Shown piece by piece: positions 54,466-63,412 of a stretch of DNA of 64,000 bases. A model generated the notes under the pieces. The model ran no database searches. It saw only the letters and a list, made by a program, of their open reading frames with translations, and was not told where the DNA came from. This stretch comes from Serpentinimonas maccroryi (GTDB lineage: Bacteria; Pseudomonadota; Gammaproteobacteria; Burkholderiales; Burkholderiaceae_C). Made by a program: the position numbers and the translations under genes. How positions within the stretch are numbered: the first letter of the stretch is position 1; every line of letters begins with the position of its first letter. The stretch is taken from the NCBI RefSeq assembly GCF_000828915.1, contig NZ_AP014569.1, positions 2,232,001 to 2,296,000 on the forward strand, in the 5' to 3' direction.

Positions 54466-56632
54466 GGGGCGCAGAGGCAGCGGGCTCGGGCAGTACCTCG
54501 GGTTCGGCCTCGGGCTGCGCCTCGGCCTCGGGCTCGGCACCCTCGTCGAGGTCGAGCGCCAGCGCCAGCGCCGGTGCCAGCTCGGGCGCGCCGTCCTCGC
54601 CGTCCTCTTCCAGCGCATCGGCCTCGGGGCTGCCCGGCGCGGTGCGCGCCAGCTGCTCGATCACGCTGGCCGAGAGCTCGAGCCCGATCAGGTCGATGCT
54701 GCCCAGCCGCACCCGCACCGGGGTGCCGCGCTCCAGGCCGGCGCTGCCGGCAGCAGGCAGCACCAGCGGCAGGGTGTCGGCGCGCACCAAGCCGTCTTTG
54801 ATGACGCTGGCGCTCAGTTCGCCGATCTGCTGCTGCTGCACGTAGCGCAGCGTCCAGTAGCGCTCCATGGCGTTTTGAAACTGCGCGTAGCTGGTGTAGG
54901 TGGCATCGAAGGCGCTGATGATGGCCAGCAAAGCGGTGTCGCGCGGCTTGAAGGGCGCCGCCAGCGCGGCCGCCTTGCCGTGGCGCGCGCAGGCCAGCAG
55001 CTGCCACTGGTTGACCAGATCGGTGTAGCGGCGCAGCGGCGAGCTGCTCCAGGCGTAGCAAGCCACCCCCAAGCCGGCGTGCGGCAGCGCCTTGGCCCCC
55101 ATGCGCACCTTGATGCCCGGCGCCAAGCTGGCTTGGCTGCGGTAAATGGCGGGCACGCCGCAGTCGGCAAGCCACTGGCCCCAAGTGCTGTTGGCCAGGA
55201 TCATGGCCTCGGCCACCATCAAGTCCAGCGGTGCGCCGCGGCTGCGGGTGCCGATCTGCACGCGCTCCTCGCCCGTCGGGCCCTCGGGCGGCACATCTTG
55301 CAGCTCAAAGGTGTAGTCGGGGCGGGTGAAGGTCTCGGGTTTGCCGCGCACCAGCTCGCGCCGGGCTTTGCAGTGCAGCGCCAGCCGGTACAGAAAAGCC
55401 AATTCGGCTCGCAACGCCAGCACCTCCTGCGGCAGCGACGCGCCGGCCTCGGCCGCAGGGTCTTGCAGCCAAGCGGCGGTCACGCCTTGGTCGATCTGGT
55501 CGTGGCGCAGGTTGTGCGCAATCGGCACCTGCTCGATGCGCGTCTCGAAACCCTGCAGCTCGAGCGTGGCGGCATCGAGGCGCAGATACAGCGACAGCGC
55601 CGGGCGCGCGCCCCCGGCATCCAGCGTGTAGGCCTTCACCACGCCATCGGGCAGCATGGTGATTTTGTGCCCCGGCATATAGACCGTGGACAGGCGCTGG
55701 CGCGCCACCTCGTCGAGCGCGCTGCCGGGCTCGATCGCCAGCCCCGGTGCCGCGATGTGGATGCCCAGCGTGACCTCGGCGCTGCCCAGGCCCTGCAGGC
55801 TCAGGGCGTCGTCGATCTCGGTGGTGCCCGAGTCGTCGATCGAAAACGCCTGCACCGGCGCCAGCGGCAAGCCCTCGGGCAGCGGCGGCAAGGACGGCAG
55901 CGGCCCAAAACCCACGCCCTTGGGAAACTGGTCGAACAAAAAGCGCTGCCAATGAAACTCGTAGGCGTTGCGGATGGCGCCGGCGCGCTGCAGCAGCAGC
56001 AACGGGGCGGTGTGGGTGCTGCGCGCGGCGTGCACCACGGCCTTGTATTCGGGCGCGTTTTTATCGGGCCGAAACAAAATTTTGTAGAGCTGCTGGGCCA
56101 CCGCCGGCGGGCACAGGCCCGCAGCCAGATCGGCTGCCCAAGTCTCGGTCTGGGCCTGAATCTGCTTTTTCTTCTCGATCGCCGCCAGCGCCTGCTGCAC
56201 CACCTCGGCCGGGGCTTTTTTGTAGCGGCCTTTGCCGGCGCGCCTAAAGTAGTGCGGGGCCTCGCTCAGGCGCAACAAGGCCGCGAGCTGCTGCGCCAGC
56301 GTGGGCGGGTCTTGAAAATACTCGGCCGCCAGTTCGGCAAAGCCGAACTCGGCCTCGGGGGCAAACTCCCACGCCAGCTCGAGCTCGATCTGGGGCCGCA
56401 GGGCCTCGGCCGCCTGCAGCAACGCCGCCGGCTCGGGTTGCGCAAAGCGCAGCAGCACCAAGGCGGCCTTGACCTTGACGCGCTTGCCCGATTCAAGCTC
56501 GACTTGCAGCGCGGCATCGGATTCAGACAGGATGCGGCCGGTGAGCAACTTGCCGGCTTCGTCAAACAGGGCGTACAAAATGGGGCTTTCTGGGCGGGAA
56601 GGGGGGTGGGCGGCAACGGCCCCGGCTGCCAT
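54452..56632 (-). CDS. RNase II/RNase R family 3'-5' exoribonuclease
   Basis: 726 residues. An N-terminal winged or cold-shock-like region (about 15-200) precedes an RNB domain: FSIDDSGTTEIDDALSLQ supplies the catalytic Asp cluster, IHIAAPGLAIEPGSALDEVA and YMPGHKITMLPDGVVKAY follow, and SSPLRRYTDLVNQWQLLAC lies near the end. A short OB-like region and a Glu/Ala tail (EPEAEAQPEAEPEVLPEPAA) end the protein; no full S1 domain is seen. It degrades RNA processively in the 3'-5' direction. The ATG at 56632 is taken. Confidence 0.87.
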   Translation of the reverse strand: MAAGAVAAHPPSRPESPILYALFDEAGKLLTGRILSESDAALQVELESGKRVKVKAALVLLRFAQPEPAALLQAAEALRPQIELELAWEFAPEAEFGFAELAAEYFQDPPTLAQQLAALLRLSEAPHYFRRAGKGRYKKAPAEVVQQALAAIEKKKQIQAQTETWAADLAAGLCPPAVAQQLYKILFRPDKNAPEYKAVVHAARSTHTAPLLLLQRAGAIRNAYEFHWQRFLFDQFPKGVGFGPLPSLPPLPEGLPLAPVQAFSIDDSGTTEIDDALSLQGLGSAEVTLGIHIAAPGLAIEPGSALDEVARQRLSTVYMPGHKITMLPDGVVKAYTLDAGGARPALSLYLRLDAATLELQGFETRIEQVPIAHNLRHDQIDQGVTAAWLQDPAAEAGASLPQEVLALRAELAFLYRLALHCKARRELVRGKPETFTRPDYTFELQDVPPEGPTGEERVQIGTRSRGAPLDLMVAEAMILANSTWGQWLADCGVPAIYRSQASLAPGIKVRMGAKALPHAGLGVACYAWSSSPLRRYTDLVNQWQLLACARHGKAAALAAPFKPRDTALLAIISAFDATYTSYAQFQNAMERYWTLRYVQQQQIGELSASVIKDGLVRADTLPLVLPAAGSAGLERGTPVRVRLGSIDLIGLELSASVIEQLARTAPGSPEADALEEDGEDGAPELAPALALALDLDEGAEPEAEAQPEAEPEVLPEPAASAPLRRS

Positions 56633-56680
56633 CGTGCGCCGCGCGGGGTGGGCTCAGAGTTTAACGGCCAGCGCCAGCAC

Positions 56681-56761
56681 GGCCACACCCAAGTGCGGCC
56701 GGCGGCGGGCCACACCCAAGGGCGGTAGGCGGCGGACGGCTCTGGCCACACCCAAGGGCGG
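56681..56761. repeat. Three short direct repeats between the RNase and queE
   Basis: GGCCACACCCAAG followed by TGCGG or GGCGG occurs at 56681, 56708 and 56744. The surrounding 260 bp carry no supported gene. The spacing of 27 and 36 bp is irregular. Confidence 0.55.
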
Positions 56762-56892
56762 CGGGTGGGCTGGGTGCGCTCGCAGCGCCATTGCGGCCGA
56801 AGGACGCCTAAGCAAGAGCGCACCCAGCCCGCCCGCCGCCCGCCCCCGCAGAACTGCCCCCCGCCCTAAAGTAGCCCCAGCCTCAGAGGCTC

Positions 56893-57537
56893 TCAGGGGA
56901 TACCCAGCCACTTGTGCGTTTGCAGCGACAAGCGCCACTGCGGCTGCGCCATGCAGTAATCGATCGCCTGCTGGGTGTGCTGGGCGCGCTGCGGGCCGTC
57001 GAGCGGCTGCAAAAAGAAATGGGCAAAATCCAACGCCGCAAAGCGCTCGGGCTCGGCCCCGGGCTGCGGATAGACCAGCTTGAGCTCGTCGCCGCGCCGC
57101 ACGCGCAGCTCGGTGCCGGCTTTGGGGCTGACGCAGACCCAGTCTAGGCCCGCGGGCAGGTCCAGCGTGCCATTGGTCTCGAGCGCAATCTCAAAGCCCT
57201 CGTTGTGCAGCGCCTCGATCAGCGCGGCGTCGAGCTGCAGCAAAGGCTCGCCCCCGGTGCACACCACCAGCGGCCGCCCCGCTCCTGCGCCGCTGCCGCC
57301 GCGCCAGTGGCTGCGCACCGCCTGCGCCAGCGCCTGCGCGCTGGCAAATCGGCCGCCGCCGGCGCCGTCGGTGCCCACAAAATCGGTGTCGCAAAAGCGG
57401 CACTGGGCGCTGGCGCGGTCGGCCTCGCGCCCGCTCCACAGGTTGCAGCCGGCAAAGCGGCAAAACACCGCGGCGCGGCCGCTCTGCGCCCCTTCGCCTT
57501 GCAGGGTGTAAAAAATCTCTTTGACGCTGTAGCTCAT
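56893..57537 (-). CDS. queE: 7-carboxy-7-deazaguanine synthase
   Basis: 214 residues, a short radical-SAM enzyme. SVKEIFYTLQGEGAQSGRAA start; the cluster motif is C-x14-C-x2-C (GCNLWSGREADRASAQCRFC), the variant known from Burkholderia QueE rather than CxxxCxxC. VCTGGEPLLQLDAALIEAL binds SAM; ETNGTLDLPAGLDWVCVSPK follows. It contracts the pterin ring of carboxytetrahydropterin to the 7-deazaguanine core in queuosine synthesis. The ATG at 57537 overlaps queD by ATGA. Confidence 0.93.
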   Translation of the reverse strand: MSYSVKEIFYTLQGEGAQSGRAAVFCRFAGCNLWSGREADRASAQCRFCDTDFVGTDGAGGGRFASAQALAQAVRSHWRGGSGAGAGRPLVVCTGGEPLLQLDAALIEALHNEGFEIALETNGTLDLPAGLDWVCVSPKAGTELRVRRGDELKLVYPQPGAEPERFAALDFAHFFLQPLDGPQRAQHTQQAIDYCMAQPQWRLSLQTHKWLGIP

Positions 57538-58613
57538 GGCAGCCGCACCTGTGCGCCGCAGCCGGGCGTCTGGTACAGATCGACGCGCTCCAGCGCCGCC
57601 AGCTCGCGCCGCCCCTGCTGCAAAATCCAGCCGGCAAGGCTCGCGCAATCGCAGTCGGGCAACGCGGCGCGCTCGGCCAACTCGTGCAAAGGCTGGTGGT
57701 CGAGGGCTTTGAAAATCGGGTCGAACAGGCGCTTGACGTCGCCAAAATCCAGCGTCCAGCCCTGCACCGCATCGAGCTCACCGCCCAGATGCAGGCGCAG
57801 CGTGTAGGTGTGTCCATACAGGGCAGCCAAAGGGTGCTCGGCCGGGGCCTGGCGCAGCCGCCGCGCGCTGTCGAGCGTCAGGTCTTTCCAGATGCGGTAG
57901 CGCTGCCCGTCGTAGCGGGCGCCGCAGGAGGCGGTCTCGTACACCGTGACCCGGCTCAAGGCCGGCAGCGCCGGCACGAGCTGCTGCCACAACCACGCCG
58001 ACAGCACCTCGCTGGTGGGGTTTTCCAGCCCGGGGATGTCGTTCAGGCACTGCCGGTGCAGGCGCTGCTGCAGCGGCGCCCAAGCGCGCTCGATGGCGTC
58101 TGCCACCCCAGTCGCCGCCTCGCCCCCATCTGCCCGCACATGGAGCAGCGCCTCGAAGCCGTGCCCGTGCATGCGGCCGCACTTGTGGCCAGCGGGCACG
58201 CGGGGCAACTGGTGCGCGGCCTCAAAGCGGTAGCGCCGCCAGATGTGCGCGCCGCCGCCGGCGTCGAGCGTGCAGCCGCTGCGCGGCGTGCTCTGCAGCC
58301 CGACCTGGGCCCCTTGCAAGCCATCATGGTGCAAGCGCTGCTGCAGCCAGCGCGCCAGCGCGGCGTCGTCGGGCTCGGGCAAGCAGTCGTTGAGCAGGCG
58401 GTGGTCCAGCGCCGCCGTCACCGCCTCCAGGTGCTGCTGCAGCTGTTCGACTTCGGTGCCTGGGCACAGCGCCCAGCCGGGCGCGGCGTGGGCGCGCAGC
58501 CGCGACACGAAGCTGTGGCCATGCAGGCGCGCCTGCGGGTGCGGCGCTGGGCGGCCCAGCAGTTGCCGGGCGGCCTCGAAGCCGGCTTGGGCGCAGTGGT
58601 GGATGTTCAGCAT
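57534..58613 (-). CDS. queD: QueD-type 6-carboxytetrahydropterin synthase, triple tandem fusion
   Basis: 359 residues; typical QueD is about 120. Three T-fold domains in tandem. Domain 2 (about 125-235) has the zinc triad (FEAAHQLP His134; MHGH His149 and His151), the catalytic Cys145 (KCGRMHGH) and Glu226 (VYETASCG), but its Asp-His dyad is gone (RLHRQCLND). Domain 1 (1-120) lacks the first zinc His (FEAARQL) and the Cys, but keeps LDHRLLND. Domain 3 (240-359) also lacks zinc ligands (LDSARRL) yet keeps LDFGDVKRLF and LDHQPLH. Active sites may be shared between domains. It converts dihydroneopterin triphosphate to carboxytetrahydropterin. The ATG at 58613 is chosen at the start of similarity. 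Confidence 0.85.
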   Translation of the reverse strand: MLNIHHCAQAGFEAARQLLGRPAPHPQARLHGHSFVSRLRAHAAPGWALCPGTEVEQLQQHLEAVTAALDHRLLNDCLPEPDDAALARWLQQRLHHDGLQGAQVGLQSTPRSGCTLDAGGGAHIWRRYRFEAAHQLPRVPAGHKCGRMHGHGFEALLHVRADGGEAATGVADAIERAWAPLQQRLHRQCLNDIPGLENPTSEVLSAWLWQQLVPALPALSRVTVYETASCGARYDGQRYRIWKDLTLDSARRLRQAPAEHPLAALYGHTYTLRLHLGGELDAVQGWTLDFGDVKRLFDPIFKALDHQPLHELAERAALPDCDCASLAGWILQQGRRELAALERVDLYQTPGCGAQVRLP

Positions 58614-58626
58614 GGAAATAGCCGCC

Positions 58627-59340
58627 TCAGGTGCTCGCGCCAAAGCGCTGCAGCAAGGGGTCGGGGCAGCCCGCCTCGGCAAAGCCCTTGGCGCGCAGCA
58701 GGCAGGCGTCGCAGGCACCGCAGGGCTGGCCCTGTGGCCCCGGGTCGTAGCAGCTGCAGGTCTGTGCCACGTCCACGCCCAGGCGCAGCGCCTCGCGCAC
58801 GATGTCGGCTTTGCCCAGGTGTTGCAAAGGGGCGTGGATGCGCAGCCTTTGCGTGCCTTCCACCCCGGCCCGGGTGGCCAAATTGGCCATGGCCTCGAAG
58901 GCTTGGATGAAGGCCGGGCGACAGTCTGGGTAGCCGGAGTAATCGAGCGCGTTGACGCCGATGAAGATGTCTGTGCTGCCCAGGGTTTCGGCCCAGGCCA
59001 GCGCCAGGCTCAGAAACACCGTGTTGCGCGCCGGCACATAGGTGCTGGGGATGCCCTGCGCCAGCGCCGCCAGCGAGCGGTGCTTGGGCACCTCGAGGGC
59101 GGCTTCGGTCAGGGCCGAGCCACCAAAGGCGCGCAGATCGACCGGCAGCGTGACGTGCTGGTGCGCCCCTTGGGCCCGCGCTTGCGCCCGCGCCAAGTCC
59201 AGCTCGTGGGCGTGGCGCTGGCCGTAGTCGAAGCTCAGGGCGCAGGTGGCAAAGCCGCGTTCGCGCGCCAGGGCCAGCACGGTGGCCGAATCGAGCCCAC
59301 CGCTGAGCAGCACCACCGCCTTGGGTAGCGCCGCCTTCAT
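58627..59340 (-). CDS. queC: 7-cyano-7-deazaguanine synthase
   Basis: 237 residues. PP-loop ATPase motif [80 protein letters not shown], and a C-terminal zinc site ([19 protein letters not shown]). It turns carboxydeazaguanine into preQ0 with ATP and ammonia. First gene of queC-queD-queE; 13 bp separate it from queD. The ATG at 59340 is used. Confidence 0.94.
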   Translation of the reverse strand: MKAALPKAVVLLSGGLDSATVLALARERGFATCALSFDYGQRHAHELDLARAQARAQGAHQHVTLPVDLRAFGGSALTEAALEVPKHRSLAALAQGIPSTYVPARNTVFLSLALAWAETLGSTDIFIGVNALDYSGYPDCRPAFIQAFEAMANLATRAGVEGTQRLRIHAPLQHLGKADIVREALRLGVDVAQTCSCYDPGPQGQPCGACDACLLRAKGFAEAGCPDPLLQRFGAST

Positions 59341-59627
59341 GGCTGCAACGCCGCAACCAAAGCGGATGGAGCGGATGGAACGGACGAGGCGGGCACAGGG
59401 AAGGGCCGCCCGTTGGGCGCACCCGATAGGAGCAAAGTCATGACAGTCCTTTTTTTTCGAGATGGGGGCGAGGGAACCCATCGAGCCGATGCACCGGCGC
59501 ACAAGCCGAGCACAATTCCCGCATTTTACTTGGGCGATGCAGGGTCTTGGTTGCGGGGTCTTTCGTTGCGGCGTCAGGCTTGCCCAGCTAAAATCTGGCG
59601 CATAAAACGGCTTTAGGAGGGTTGGCA

Positions 59628-60125
59628 TTGCATTGGTACCTTGTACACACCAAGCCACGCAGGGAACTGTGTGCGCTGGAGCACCTCGAGCGCCAGGGTT
59701 TCAGCTGCTACCTGCCGCTGCTGCGCACCGAAAAGCTGCGCCGCGCCAAGCTCGACACCTGCGACGAGCCCTTGTTTCCCCGCTACCTGTTCATCGAGCT
59801 CGATACCGATTTGCAATCCCGCAGCTGGGGCCCCATCCGCTCCACCGTGGGCGTGAGCCGCTTGGTGACCTTTGGCGGCGAGCCGGCCAAGGTGCCCGGC
59901 GCGCTGGTCGAGCAGCTGCGGCTGCACGAAAGCCATCTGCGCGGCCAAGTGGTGCCTTTGTTCCAAACCGGCGAACGGGTGCGCGTCACCCAAGGGCCTT
60001 TTGTCGGCCTCGAGGGGGTGTACCAAATCGCCGAGGGCGAACGCCGGGTGCTGGTGCTGATCGAAATGCTCTGCAAACCGGTGCTGGTGCCACTCGAGCC
60101 CACCGCGCTGCGCAAAGCCAGCTAG
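59628..60125 (+). CDS. rfaH: RfaH/NusG-paralogue transcription elongation factor
   Basis: 165 residues. NusG-type N-terminal domain ([40 protein letters not shown]) and a C-terminal KOW domain ([20 protein letters not shown]). RfaH members suppress pausing and Rho termination in long operons that carry an ops site. The start is probably TTG 59628: AGGAGG (59615-59620) is seven bases upstream, whereas TTG 59622 is only one base from it. The distant surface-polysaccharide operons it would serve are not in the window. The C-terminal residues cannot show whether it fold-switches. Confidence 0.82.
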   Translation: MHWYLVHTKPRRELCALEHLERQGFSCYLPLLRTEKLRRAKLDTCDEPLFPRYLFIELDTDLQSRSWGPIRSTVGVSRLVTFGGEPAKVPGALVEQLRLHESHLRGQVVPLFQTGERVRVTQGPFVGLEGVYQIAEGERRVLVLIEMLCKPVLVPLEPTALRKAS

Positions 60126-60143
60126 GGGGCTCTTGCCGGGCTC

Positions 60144-60593
60144 CTAGCGGGCTGCGCGCGCCTGCGCCACGCCCAAGTTGGCTAAGGCGTCGGCGCGCTC
60201 GTTGCCGGGGTCGCCGGCATGGCCCCGGACCCAGCGCCAGTCGATGGCGTGCCCACCTTGCTGCACCAAGGCGTCGAGCTGCTGCCACAGATCGACGTTT
60301 TTGACCGGTTGGCGCGCCGCCGTCTTCCAGCCCTTGGCCTTCCAGCCCGGCAGCCATTCGGTGATGCCTTTGCGCACGTACTCGCTGTCCAGCCACAGGG
60401 TGACGCGGCAGGGGCGCTTGAGGGCTTGCAAGGCTTGGATCACGGCGGTGAGCTCCATGCGGTTGTTGGTGGTCTGCGCTTCACCGCCGTACAGCTCTTT
60501 GACCGCGGCCTCGCTGCGCAGCAGCACGCCCCAGCCACCCGGGCCGGGGTTGCCCTTGCAGGCCCCATCGGTGTAGATGACCACGCTGTTCAT
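60144..60593 (-). CDS. rnhA: Ribonuclease HI
   Basis: 149 residues with the full active site: [20 protein letters not shown] (Asp), [18 protein letters not shown] (Glu), [16 protein letters not shown] (Asp) and [19 protein letters not shown] (His and Asp). It removes RNA from RNA-DNA hybrids. The ATG at 60593 overlaps the methyltransferase stop by ATGA. Confidence 0.95.
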   Translation of the reverse strand: MNSVVIYTDGACKGNPGPGGWGVLLRSEAAVKELYGGEAQTTNNRMELTAVIQALQALKRPCRVTLWLDSEYVRKGITEWLPGWKAKGWKTAARQPVKNVDLWQQLDALVQQGGHAIDWRWVRGHAGDPGNERADALANLGVAQARAAR

Positions 60594-61492
60594 GCGGGCG
60601 ATTGGCCTTCGCCATCCAGCTGGGCGGCGCTGGCCTGACGGGCCACCGCCACCTGCTCGGCCGCGACCCGCTTGGGCCTCCAGGCCGGCCCCAGCAAACG
60701 CAGCCCACGCACCCGCTTGACGGCCACCATGCAGTAGGCGTTGCCCAAAATGGGCCAGTAGCGCGCCCCGGCCCGCTCCATCCAACTGCAACGCTGCAAC
60801 CAGAGCTCAGACTGCAGCGCCGGCCGGTAACAGCCCATGCGGCACGACTCGACTTCCAGCCCCAGCAGTTGCAGCCAGTCGCGCAACCGGCGGTGGCCGA
60901 TGAACTCGCCGGCTTCGGGCAGGAACGGCCGCGCCCAGCGCGAGCGCTTGAGCCCGACGCGCGCCAACAGGCGCGCCCGCAGCTGGCCCCAGCCCCACAG
61001 GCTCCACGGGTTCAGGCCACAGACCACCAAGCGGCCCTCGGGCAGCAAGACCCGCTGCACCTCGCGCAGCACGGCGTGCGGGTCGGCGCTGAACTCGAGC
61101 GTGTGCGGCAAAACGACCAAATCGAGCGTGTTTTCTGCAAAGGGCAGCGCCGCCGCGTGTGTCACCAGCGCCACGCGTGCGCTGCAGGGTGGCAGCGGGG
61201 CGCCCTCATGGTTCCGGTCAGACCGGCGCTGCCACGCCGTGGCCATCGACGGCTCGAGCACCGCCAGCCAGCGCTTGGGCATGCGGTTGGCGCGCAAGGC
61301 ATCGAGCTGCGGCAAGCCCAACTGCAGGGCGTGGTAGCCAAAGCAGTCGGTCACCGCTTCATCAAAGCGCTCCTGCTCCCACGCCAGCAAGTAGCGCCCG
61401 GCAACGCTCGCCAGCCACGCGGCCAGCTGCTGGCCGTCGGCATCCGACGCGACCAGTGGTGGCGGTGGCGGGTCAGAGGTCAACGGCTTCAT
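60590..61492 (-). CDS. SAM-dependent methyltransferase-like protein next to rnhA
   Basis: 300 residues. A methyltransferase core is suggested by [40 protein letters not shown] and [20 protein letters not shown]; the usual GxGxG loop near the N-terminus is not recognisable, so SAM binding may be weak or altered. Proteins of this type lie beside rnhA in many betaproteobacteria. Substrate unknown. Confidence 0.75.
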   Translation of the reverse strand: MKPLTSDPPPPPLVASDADGQQLAAWLASVAGRYLLAWEQERFDEAVTDCFGYHALQLGLPQLDALRANRMPKRWLAVLEPSMATAWQRRSDRNHEGAPLPPCSARVALVTHAAALPFAENTLDLVVLPHTLEFSADPHAVLREVQRVLLPEGRLVVCGLNPWSLWGWGQLRARLLARVGLKRSRWARPFLPEAGEFIGHRRLRDWLQLLGLEVESCRMGCYRPALQSELWLQRCSWMERAGARYWPILGNAYCMVAVKRVRGLRLLGPAWRPKRVAAEQVAVARQASAAQLDGEGQSPA

Positions 61493-62459
61493 CGGCCACG
61501 GGCGACTGCGCCAGCACGGCCGCACGGATCATTTCGCGCATCGCTTTTTTCTCGGGAAAGCTCAGCGTGCGCCCCAGCCCCCGCCGCACGCGCAGCAGCA
61601 GGTGGCGGTCGGTCTCGGGCGGCACGCCGTGGCTGTTTTGCATTTCTTCGTACAGGTCAAGCCGCGCATGCGGGGTCTCTTCGCGCCACCATTCGTCGAT
61701 CACCTGCTGCACCTGCTCGAGCCACGCGCCATCGGGCTGCTGGTCGGCATGGGCCGGATCGGCCAAGGCGAAGCCGTGCTCGGGCTCGTGTTCGTGCTCG
61801 GATTCGCGCTCGAACTCGCGCCGGTCGGCTGGCGGCGCGCGGTTGGGCACATAGCCCAAGCCCTCAGACTGCCCGTGGCTCAGGGCCGCCCAAGCGGCCT
61901 CGTTGAGGCTGACGCGGCGATCGGCTTGCATCAGCAGCCGCGCCCAGCTCGGGTCCTGGCCCATCAGCAGGCCGAAGTCCTGCGCCGAGGCGTCAGTCAC
62001 CATCACCACCTTGAGGCCGCGCCACTGCGCTTCGTCGATGTAGGGGATGAGGCGTTCGTCGTCGCTGGCCAGCAGTGCCATGGCGCAGCCGCCGCGGCTG
62101 GCCAGTTGCGTCAGCTCCAAACCCAACGCGCGCACCAGCGCGGCGCCGCCGTCGCTGGCGTGGGCCGGCACCATGCGCACCACCAGGTCGTCGCACAGCT
62201 CGACGGGTTGCTGGTCGGTGTAGAGGTAGCTGCGCAACACGGCCGCTTCGGCACCACAGTGCCGCGCCAATTGCGAGAACACCGCTTGATACAAGCCCCG
62301 GTGCAGCGCCTCGCTGGGTGGATTGGGCTGCTGCTTGGCCAGCCAGAGCAGGTAGCGTTCGTCGATGAGCGCCACCGCCACACCGAGTTCGGCTCTGGCG
62401 CCGGCACCGTATGCAGGGCGCATCGACGGTCTTTTGTTTAAGTGAAATTTGGTTTTCAT
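61473..62459 (-). CDS. NYN/LabA-like domain protein
   Basis: 328 residues. Residues about 20-185 resemble the NYN/PIN-like fold: GVAVALIDERYLLWLAKQQP, then CAMALLASDDERLIPYIDEA and GLKVVMVTDASAQDFGLLMG, where Asp residues fall at the metal-binding strand ends. A charged stretch (EFERESEHEHEPEHG) links to a C-terminal helical region (ETPHARLDLYEEMQNSHGVP). NYN proteins are usually ribonucleases or RNA-associated. ATG 62459 is used; ATG 62423 would also fit. It overlaps the methyltransferase start by 20 bp. Confidence 0.65.
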   Translation of the reverse strand: MKTKFHLNKRPSMRPAYGAGARAELGVAVALIDERYLLWLAKQQPNPPSEALHRGLYQAVFSQLARHCGAEAAVLRSYLYTDQQPVELCDDLVVRMVPAHASDGGAALVRALGLELTQLASRGGCAMALLASDDERLIPYIDEAQWRGLKVVMVTDASAQDFGLLMGQDPSWARLLMQADRRVSLNEAAWAALSHGQSEGLGYVPNRAPPADRREFERESEHEHEPEHGFALADPAHADQQPDGAWLEQVQQVIDEWWREETPHARLDLYEEMQNSHGVPPETDRHLLLRVRRGLGRTLSFPEKKAMREMIRAAVLAQSPVADEAVDL

Positions 62460-62484
62460 AGCGGCCCAGTTAATGCAATAAAGT

Positions 62485-62505
62485 AAAAAAGGCCCGGATC
62501 GGGCC
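62485..62505 (-). terminator. Rho-independent terminator after the lipoprotein gene
   Basis: On the minus strand GGCCCG-ATC-CGGGCC (62491-62505) is followed by six T residues (62490-62485). It lies 76 bp beyond the lipoprotein stop and 26 bp before the NYN-like start, so it should end the MCE/lipoprotein transcript. Confidence 0.75.
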
Positions 62506-62580
62506 ATCCGCTTGGGCATCAGCCCTGTGATTTTGGCACGAAAGCGGGCTAAAGGTTCCGCAACCGCGCGCGGATGGCGT

Positions 62581-63351
62581 TCAGGGGCCGCTGCGCGCTG
62601 GGGTGGCTGGGGTGGCTGGTGCGGCGGGGGCAGCCAACAGCCACTCGATGCGCTGCTGCGCTGCTGCGGCCAGCTCGGCCTCGCCACGGCGCTGCGCCAT
62701 GTCCACCTGCACGCGCAGCCACGCCAGCAGGGGCCGGCGCCAGCCTTGCTCGGAGGCCGTCTGCACCGCCAGCGCCAGCGCCTCGGGGTCGAGCCGCTGC
62801 GCGCGCAGCCACACGCTGGCCGCCACCAAGCGCGCCAGCGGGTCGTCGATGGCGCGCAACAGCGCCACGGCTTCGCCGGCGGCGGCAGGCTCGAGCAAGC
62901 GCCGCGCCGTCGGCCGGTGGGCGCTCGGTAGCCACTCAAGGTCGGCGGCCTGCGCCTGCCCGAGCAGGTAGCGGGCGTAGGCTTGCTCGGCCGCGCCGGC
63001 GCGGGGCAGCACGGGCTGCGCCGCCTCGCAGCGCTCGGCCAGATCGAGGCTTGCCTGGGCCACGGCACAGCGGCTCAGGGCCAAGCGCGCCATCTGGTCG
63101 GCGCGCGCGGTGCGCTGGGCGGCCTCGAGGGCGCGCTGCCACTCCAGTTCGGCCACCCGCTGGCGGCCCTCAAGCTCGGCCCGAATGGCGCGCTGCTGCG
63201 CCCCGTGGGCTTCGATCTGCCAATCGGGCACGCGCGGCCCGGCGGCGCAGCCCGCCAGCAACCCCACCAGCAACCCCAGCACGGCCCACAGACCGAACCT
63301 TCGGCCCACGGCGCGGGCTTGGTCTGCAATGGTTAAAACGTGTGTAAACAT
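62581..63351 (-). CDS. Predicted lipoprotein of the MCE (Mla-like) operon
   Basis: 256 residues. The signal region LWAVLGLLVGLLAGCAAG contains a lipobox (LLAGC) at about residue 35. The mature part is alpha-helical with repeated Ala/Leu/Arg heptad-like patterns (ELEGRQRVAELEWQRALEAA, LARLVAASVWLRAQRLDPEA), similar to TPR-type solenoids. It follows the MCE-domain gene by 61 bp, where Mla-like systems often encode an outer-membrane lipoprotein partner. Function otherwise unknown. Confidence 0.75.
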   Translation of the reverse strand: MFTHVLTIADQARAVGRRFGLWAVLGLLVGLLAGCAAGPRVPDWQIEAHGAQQRAIRAELEGRQRVAELEWQRALEAAQRTARADQMARLALSRCAVAQASLDLAERCEAAQPVLPRAGAAEQAYARYLLGQAQAADLEWLPSAHRPTARRLLEPAAAGEAVALLRAIDDPLARLVAASVWLRAQRLDPEALALAVQTASEQGWRRPLLAWLRVQVDMAQRRGEAELAAAAQQRIEWLLAAPAAPATPATPARSGP

Positions 63352-63412
63352 CAGGGGCTCAGGCGGTGTTTGGGTGCGTCAAGGCGGGCATGAACGATTG
63401 CCTCTGAGCCTC

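Noticed and set aside
56720-56731. ops-like GGCGGTAG element for RfaH
   Set aside because: Only the first eight bases fit, the following CGT-type bases are wrong, and no long plus-strand operon lies downstream.
59341-59621. preQ1 riboswitch ahead of queC
   Set aside because: No preQ1-type aptamer (short hairpin with an A-rich tail pairing into the loop near the ribosome-binding site) could be recognised upstream of the queC start.
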